NCBI RefSeq assembly: GCF_932294415.1 | Contig: NC_065538.1 | Span: 51,620,343 to 51,684,342 of the forward strand | DNA length: 64,000 bases | Origin: Quercus robur | Taxonomy: Eukaryota > Streptophyta > Magnoliopsida > Fagales > Fagaceae | Direction: 5' to 3' | In this document: piece after piece, positions 57,372 to 64,000 of the stretch | Numbering within the stretch: position 1 is the first letter of the stretch | Layout of the letters: the number at the start of each line of letters is the position of its first letter | Made by a program: the position numbers and the translations under genes | Notes under the pieces: model-generated | What the model saw: only the letters and a program-made list of their open reading frames with translations | Told to the model about the DNA's origin: nothing | Database searches by the model: none

Positions 57372-58090
57372 ATACAATAATATATTATCTCTAGGAATTT
57401 CATCTAAGATTGTCACTAACTTTGAATACAACAACTCTTCATGGTTGTAGTACCCAAAAACATCTCCCTAGAGAAAAACCTCAAATTTTTTTTCTCACGT
57501 ATGTCTTGCAGTTAAAAAAGATCTCTTTGCTTTCTTTGTTCTCAGAACTATCTTTTCCTTTTTATTCACACATGACACTTTTTTTTCTCTCGCTTTGCAA
57601 CATTAATACAAGCTTCACAAATTCTCCTTAATTTTTTTACTTTACAAAAATCGTTATACAAAAACCGCAAAATTTGTTGTCCCTTTCCTTGTGATATCTT
57701 CAAAGCGAAAATATTTTATTTCAATATTATTATTTCTTCATATTGGTAACACACTCATTTTTATGATTTATTTTTTCTCCCTATAGGGAAGGCCCCTGGG
57801 TCAAAAACATTGAATCTTTTGTAACATGGTATATTTATACACCCAATTCTTATTCTTTGGCGGATAAGAAATACATTACTTCTTTAATAAGAAATATAAT
57901 TTCCATTAACTCCAAGGAATAGCCTATTCTTCAACACCAAGAATATTCAAAAAATAACAAAATTAATTTTTCTTTCTTAAAAAAAAAAAACCTCAATTTT
58001 TCATTCCAAGTCACAATTTGAATTTAAGGTAATTTTCTAACCCATAGCATATCTAAGCACTAGCCATTGTGTCATTGTTTTCTTCCCCCC

Positions 58091-58128
<38 letters not shown>

Positions 58129-59735
58129 GTGACAATATTGTACAAGCATGATGACAATCAAGAAGTCTAATCAATCGAAAGTATCATACTATAGCCTAAT
58201 TGGATCTTCCTTTAATCCAATTTCTTAAGCTGAGATGAGAACAGAGTACAAATTCTTCCTATTTCCCACAGAATGTGAGTATCCTATATCTACATTATAC
58301 GAAGAGCCTCATGTATATCAATATGGAAATATAATGAAAACTCTTTCTGTACACTTAAAGCATTAGACAATCACTGCACATTTTTGCTAACATTAAGCAT
58401 CAAAATAATAATAAAAAGAAGAAAGAAAGGAGAAGATAAAGTTTATAGAAAAAAAAGAAGATAATTATTAATATGATAAATTATTAATAATAAATAAAAA
58501 AAATTATACAAAAAGTGAGTCAAAATAAAAATCAATAAAACTTACTAACTTTTTTTTGAGAAAAAAAACTTACTAACTTATTGTGAAAAACTGAAAATAG
58601 TTATGAAAATTTCTTTATGTATATATAATGCTCATCATCGGAATTATAAAGAAATAATATAATAATGATGAGAATTAGAAACATCTATCCTTAAACACAT
58701 CAGGCATCATTCAACAATTAACATGACGTGACTGTGACTGTGACATTTGATAGTTATTGTTTTGTTTACGGAGGCACCGCATGGTTCCGCAGAGAATACC
58801 CCCCGTTTAATAAAGTGGACGGTCATCAGTGCTGTGCTGGGATTACCCGTTGGGGACCACGGCTATGTCACAGTACAGTGGACTGAATTTAATTGGACCA
58901 TGGCTACTATAGGCCACGAACAAAACAAAATTTCCTTTCTTGATGATGGGTCAAACTGTAATTTTCTCAGACAGGGAAAAGCATATTTTTAAAATAGCTT
59001 AATTTTCTTAGTGGTCCTTTATACTATAAATTTAGCTTCTAATTAATCATTAAAAAAAAAATCATTTTGTATTTTCCCTTATATTTTCTGTCAAGAAAAA
59101 AAAAGAGAACTGAAAAATGAGACAAATGTGAATGAAAGAGATTATGAATGGTGTGATTGATAAATAACCTTCTTTTTGCTGAATAAAATAACCAACTAGT
59201 GAATAAGAAATGAAGTATCAAAGATTCAAAAGATTCACATCAAAAAAAAAAAAAAAAAGATTCAAAAGATTTGTGTGATAAATAGTTTCCTGCTCATCAA
59301 ATTTTGTAATAAATATATTTCCAATTTTGATAATTCTCTTTTTTTGAAAATCAATGTTTTAAATTCAAGTCATGTTTGATGTAAACATTTTTGGTACTAA
59401 AAAGCTATTCTATTTTATGTATTAATTATGAGACTACAATTTCTTTTGCAAGTTGTACAGATCTCCTACCACCCAAAGTTTGTCAAGAACCAGCCTTTTT
59501 AATTAATTAATCAAATATAAAGTTCTATTGATCAATGCCATTAGTTGAAGAGTTCAAGTGATGCTCACTTTATGTTCGAGCAATTTGTTAGAGATAACTA
59601 TTCCATAGTCACATATTGTGACCATGTGCTCTTTTTTGTCCCAGTTGGATTTTATGTGTGTATGTTGGAATATGGAAAAACTATATGCTGATTTGGGGAT
59701 TCGAATCTTATTTTTTGCATTGCAGTCTCATCTAG
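57372..59735. other. Intergenic, one GC-richer patch
   Basis: Mostly AT-rich with A runs and a (TA)n at about 58106-58128. A patch at about 58765-58930 is clearly more GC-rich (ccgcatggttccgc, ggggaccacggctatgtcac) but has no recognisable domain on either strand. Confidence 0.5.
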
Positions 59736-59737
59736 TG

Positions 59738-59850
59738 TTGGAATCCAAGAACTTTGTAACTTAATTGGCTTCTCTCCATATATAAAGTGTTTGAGAGTTT
59801 AGGAGGAGAAGTGACATTCGAACTGTGAAAGTAGTAGTACATTATAATTA
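59738..59850 (+). mobile_element. SINE-like remnant
   Basis: gaactttgtaacttaattgg (A-box-like) and gtgacattcgaact (B-box-like) stand at the same spacing as in family 1; no clear tail or duplication. Confidence 0.35.
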
Positions 59851-59861
59851 TCTTCTTCTTT

Positions 59862-60135
59862 TTTTGTTTTGTTGAAAAGAAAGACAATATTATTTATTAA
59901 TCAAAAGTTGGTAAATCAGAAATTACAAGGGAAATAAAATCTGGAGAAGCAGACTCCATCTAGATTGTGAGAGGAAAAGAAAGTCCTGTTCTCTGGGCTA
60001 AGTTATGTGCAACTGCATTACCTTACCGAACAATATGAGATAAATAATAACTCTGTAAAGAGCTAACATAAGACAATGTGTTTTTTAAAATCTTGTGTTG
60101 GAATGACATTGTTGATTAACTGATTTAGTGGTGTA
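59862..60135 (-). mobile_element. LINE 3' end with RNase H tail
   Basis: On the minus strand about 59900-60030 reads GNAVAHNLAQRTGLSFPL and MESASPDFISLVISDL, matching the C terminus of the RNase H domain carried by many plant L1-type LINEs (usual GNxxAHxLA). It is followed by an A/T-rich 3' end (plus-strand pyrimidine/T tract at about 59862-59876). It is 5'-truncated and carries in-frame stops, as expected for a dead LINE copy. Confidence 0.7.
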
Positions 60136-61685
60136 TATAAAAAATGATCAATGCAATTTACAGGTTACAAGTGATGAATTTTGAACGCCTTAAGCCAAAT
60201 TAATTCATCATATGGAAAAAAAAACTCAAATGATAAACTATTTATTTGCTATGAATAGATCACATAAAATATTTGTACGAGGCAGATACAAATATTCATT
60301 TCATGCAAAGGAAGGCGCCAAAATGCTCACATTAATCACCCTAGCTACACATAGTAGTTACCAAAATCAGTAGGAACAAATATATTTGTCTTTCCTACAT
60401 ATACATACAAATTTCAAAAGCAGCAATTAAATTTTGAACACTTGAAAATGAATATGAAATTGAATTCAGCACCCTCTCATGTAATATCTCTTTAATTCAC
60501 AAACACTTCTCAACAACATAGCTAGTTACAGATGAAATATACTGTTGAACTAAATATAAGAGAACTTGATATTTAATATTTCAATGTAGTAAGTAGAAAG
60601 AAGTGTCAACTTGTGTGTAAAATTATTTACTGCACCAAACAGATGCACTAGGTCATAAATAGATATAATGCATGCTTATTTCTGATTCCTGAGTTGGATG
60701 ATAGTTGACAACCATATCATAAGCTAGTATATTTTTTGAGAAGGATATCATAAGCTAGTAGAGAAAGATACCACCTGGAACAAATAAATATATATAAATT
60801 CCAAATCAGATAGTAGAAGAAGACATTAAATATAACAAGGCCACACGCCACAAAAATTTTATAAGCTCAATCGGTTTTGTAAAGTCAACAACAATATTTT
60901 TTGGTCACTAGTCACATCCCTTAAATAGTAGTAATAGACAAATGTTAACAAGCACTGCACCAGTGCTAGTTAAGGTTGTATTAAGGTAGACAACATTTAA
61001 TAAAAAAATTAGAGATAAATAAACAAAAAAGACATAAAATTGGTCCTACAGGTTATTTTAATATATTTTTTCTCTATAGAATTGGCCCTACACTGAAAAA
61101 AATGACATAAAACTATAGAAAAAAGACAAAAAACTGTATAAAAAAGTCAAAAAATTGCTGTTAATGGACACTGTAATATTTGGTCCCATAAAAAAAACGA
61201 AAAAAGAAGAAGAAGAAGAAGTAATTTATGGGGTTTGGTTTTGTATAGAAAACATTTGAAACATGAGGAACTATCTTCTGAGGGTTAATAGTTGTGACAA
61301 ACACAAACAAAATGTAATGTAATAGCTTTGGAGATATTCGGAAGTCAGTTTTATTATGTCGGTAAAGTAAAATCAAAGATCAAATAAATGATGGATTTTT
61401 GCTTCTTTTTCTTTCACTGTACACTTGGGTGTTTCTTTTCTTTTTTTTTTCTTTGCCAGGTCTACTTGGGTCTTTTCCTTTGGCACATTTTTGTCCACCA
61501 ATTCAGCATATCTTCCTAATTCAATGCCAATTTCGGCTTTTATAAGCCATTTCCCAAAAAAGAAAAAAAAATGGTACCTATTTTGATTCTAAGATCTCTT
61601 TTCTAAATGAGCACTGATCACATACTAAATAAAATTTCTTTCAAAACTAATCTGGAGAGAAACCTTACAAAATCTTCATATATCT
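60136..61685. other. Intergenic, no gene seen
   Basis: AT-rich; a GAA run near 61204-61221 and a T run near 61439-61451. Nothing recognised. Confidence 0.6.
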
Positions 61686-61689
61686 TTAT

Positions 61690-61985
61690 ATTGAGTGTAA
61701 ATTTTGAAAATCTAACCGCTGGATTATATGTTCTTATTATATTTTTCATGCTTATAAAATTTCAAGAAGATCAAAAATCAATTGCTATGTTATCAAGTAA
61801 ATGTTAAAATTTCAAGTTTTTGTGATTTAAAATTGTGTATAAAAAATAAGTTTATTGATCGAATGATAAAAAAATATCTAATTTAAATGAAATTTGATAT
61901 GCATGTTAAGAATATAAAAAACATGAAATTTAAACATTTATATTTTCAAAATTCACACCTAGAAAAAAGATATATGAGAAATTTG
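61690..61985. repeat. Dispersed repeat related to the MITE interior at 8880-9060
   Basis: Shares ordered words with the earlier MITE: aaaatttcaag, attgctatgttatcaa (atagccatgtcatcaa there), ttcaagtttttgt.at, agtttattgatcgaat (agtttatggatcaaat there), atgcatgttaagaa. Its terminal repeats are not clear. Confidence 0.5.
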
Positions 61986-62925
61986 AAAAGTTTCTTAGAA
62001 ACTTTGTTCGCACTTACTGATTGCTCACATAACATTATTAGGCCCCATAAGAACAAGTAAAGAATTAAAACAAAGTTACCAATTTATTTGCTTTAAAAAA
62101 AAGAAAAAGAAAATTGTTAATCTAATTCACTTGCTCTTTGTTCAAAAAGAAAAAGAGTAATACTACAATCACAAACTATTTTACAATATTTTTACAAAAT
62201 GTTGATGTGACTAACTTTTTATTAATTTTCATCTAAACCCATCATGAATATCACTTTTTTATTTACTAATAATCATTCACCCCATCAATAGTTTGTAAAA
62301 AAAATTATATCTCTAGCATTACTGAAAAAACAAAAAAAAAAAACTTATATGAGACGCTAAATTGATAAAAATAAAATAAAAGGTACAATTCACACCTAAA
62401 AGCAGAAACTGTTATTTGCTAAAAAAGAAAAAGAAAAAGCAGAAACTGTTAAAAACTATACTTATATTGACCAAAAAAGAGTAAACTATAAAATTTAAAC
62501 TCATCCAAATTCCAAACACAGGATTAAATTATTATTTTTATTTAGTTTTAATGTGACATTTGGTTAAACAAAAGTAAAAAATCTAAAAAGCCACCGAAAT
62601 TTCTTTATCTTCTCTTAATAAATGTTTTGTTATTGTTTTGGGGAGAAGCGAAAAGAAAGTCTAAATTGTTTGCTTACATATATAGGCTACTAAAAAAGTC
62701 CACCCTATGCTAACAAGAACCCGGCAAATTCAACGGAACGGACCTAATTGGTCCCCCTCAAAATTCAAAATCTTTTAAATCACATTTCCATTTCTAAAAT
62801 TATTTCCCAAAATTCAAAAATTTTAAGATTGAAAAAAAAAAAAAAACAAATAGTACTATTAGACAGTACATGCAATGGGCTAAAATCCAAAGCAAAGAAA
62901 CAGTGTTTGGAATTGCATGCTCAAA
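61986..62925. other. Intergenic, upstream of the right-edge gene
   Basis: AT-rich; nothing coding. The right part should be distal promoter of the gene whose leader starts after about 62930. Confidence 0.5.
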
Positions 62926-62929
62926 CAAA

Positions 62930-62968
62930 CGGACACACTGCTTAGTTGCATACATGTGTTGTGTTATG

Positions 62969-63006
<38 letters not shown>

Positions 63007-63185
63007 GTCTCCAACGGATCTCACCCAATCTCTCTCTCTCTCTCTCTCTCTTACAGCATACATATCATATACAAACTCTCTGAGATTCTCTCTCACTCAC
63101 TCGCTTCTTTCTTTCTTTCACTTGCTCTTTCTCTTTCACACAAGCTTACAAAACACCTTTTTTTTTTAATATTCAAGTATTAGTC

Positions 63186-63220
<35 letters not shown>

Positions 63221-63326
63221 ACTATCGTTTTCTTTGAAAGAAGCCCTCGTGAAGTGCATGTGAAGCTTGGTGGGAGATCCAGGACTTAATGATCCAAATG
63301 GGTTCGCTTGCCTTTTTCTGATTCAG
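62930..63326 (+). promoter_or_regulatory. Core promoter/5' leader of a plus-strand gene with CT microsatellites and uORFs
   Basis: Three CT runs (62973-63002, 63030-63051 and 63190-63218) lie in a pyrimidine-rich stretch typical of plant 5' UTRs and Y-patch promoters. Downstream are a start-stop AUG UGA at 63258-63263 and a 10-codon uORF at 63289-63321. A good donor (CAG|GTGATAG) follows at 63326/63327. The main coding sequence is not in the window, so the product is unknown. That these bases are transcribed is inference. Confidence 0.5.
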
Positions 63327-64000
63327 GTGATAGGGGTGTTTCCCTTCTTGCTTTTTTGATTGTTCTTCTTCTTCTACTTCCTACTTTTTTCTTTTTGTTT
63401 TCTTGTTGTGTTGTTACATTAAGTTCCTTTTTGTTTTCTCATGGCCTTATCTGATTCTCTCTGCTTTGTCGAAATCCATAATCTTTTTCAAGGTTTTTGA
63501 AGTAAAAGCGGCTTGAGTTTTTGATTGCTGCTGGGATTTCAAAAGATGGGTTACTTTTAGTTTGTTCTGGTTCTGGGGTTTTTGCATGTTGAAGTTTCAG
63601 AGGGTGGTGGTTTTTTGTTGAGGTTGGGGTTTTTGGTTGTAATCTCATGCATTGGAGTTCAGGTGGTGGCTAATGCTGCTTCTTTTGGAGTGGCATTTGA
63701 GTTTCGCGCTTTAAAGCTTGAATCTTTTTGAGCTTTGGTTTCATGGGTTAAAAGGGATTGCCCTGCTTACTTTATATTATTGGTGGGTTTTATGCCTTTG
63801 AGTAGCTTTGTTGTACTTGAGGGTGTTATTATTGGAAATGGGGTCTTGCTAATGGGTGGTTTTGTTATTGATGGAGGATCTTTAATTGTTTCAATTTTGG
63901 CATTGTTTTGGGCTTTGCTATGCCTTCATTGAGATATCATTGGTGGGTGTTAAGGAAGTAATGCCATAATTGCCAAGAGTTTGTGACAGTTATACAATAA
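63327..64000 (+). other. Probable first (leader) intron of the right-edge gene
   Basis: T- and TG-rich sequence after the donor with many open but hydrophobic, domain-free frames. Long leader introns of this kind are common in plant genes and often enhance expression. No acceptor with convincing coding sequence is seen before the window ends. Confidence 0.45.

Noticed and set aside
58747-58992. 81-codon frame in the GC-richer patch
   Set aside because: No recognisable domain, no splice context; listed only as a composition anomaly.
62800-63183. Leu/Ser-rich and Arg/Glu-rich open frames
   Set aside because: They are translations of CT/GA microsatellites on the two strands.
63735-63932. Hydrophobic open frame as a small membrane protein
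   Set aside because: It lies in TG-rich DNA after a strong splice donor; no domain or codon signal. It reads as intron.

Overview
This is plant nuclear DNA from a eudicot, probably a woody species. The host genes have plant-type GT..AG introns, some longer than 2 kb, and lie in AT-rich DNA full of small MITEs, tRNA-derived SINEs and Ty3/gypsy LTR elements. The MITE and SINE families look like those of Fagales trees, but that rests on memory and is not proven here.

Host genes. (1) 1779-5498, minus: the first three coding exons of a KDEL/HDEL receptor (ERD2 family); the last exon(s) lie left of the window. (2) 33282-38387, plus: a complete four-exon gene for a 111-residue UBTD1/2-like ubiquitin-binding-domain protein with an N-terminal MGC acylation signal. 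(3) 41295-44083, minus: a complete three-exon gene for mitochondrial ribosomal protein bL32m (139 residues). (4) About 62930 to the right edge, plus: CT-rich leader, two short upstream ORFs and the start of a long intron of a gene whose main coding part is outside the window. These genes do not form a pathway.

Mobile DNA. The centre, 10709-29313, is an 18.6-kb nest. The outer copy is a Tat/Retand-type Ty3/gypsy element with 784/782-bp LTRs, GATCA target duplication, gag-pol with a second RNase H, an 81-bp tandem array and antisense reading frames before the 3' LTR. Within the 81-bp array sits a younger Athila-like element (17153-24898; identical-length 1454-bp LTRs; AGTCC duplication) in which only gag and protease are recognised. 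By my hand count the outer LTRs differ at about 25 sites (about 3%) and the inner LTRs at 8 (about 0.55%), which fits the nesting order. The outer element may itself sit in an older LTR-like sequence.

Flanks. Two solo LTRs with intact 5-bp duplications are seen: one (7514-8808) landed on the tip of a MITE, the other (55047-55612) inside a hAT-like element. Four small TIR elements are flanked by TAA or TTA, and at least two SINE families and two LINE 3' ends are present. A perfect 36-bp palindrome lies at 9339-9374. The right third (44.9-62.9 kb) is mainly AT-rich intergenic DNA with no gene I can support. No rRNA, tRNA or CRISPR was found, and no wholly new system is evident. The most unusual objects are the antisense-ORF/tandem-array Retand-like element with its gag-protease-only passenger, the start-stop uORF at the right edge, and the MGC-type UBTD protein.
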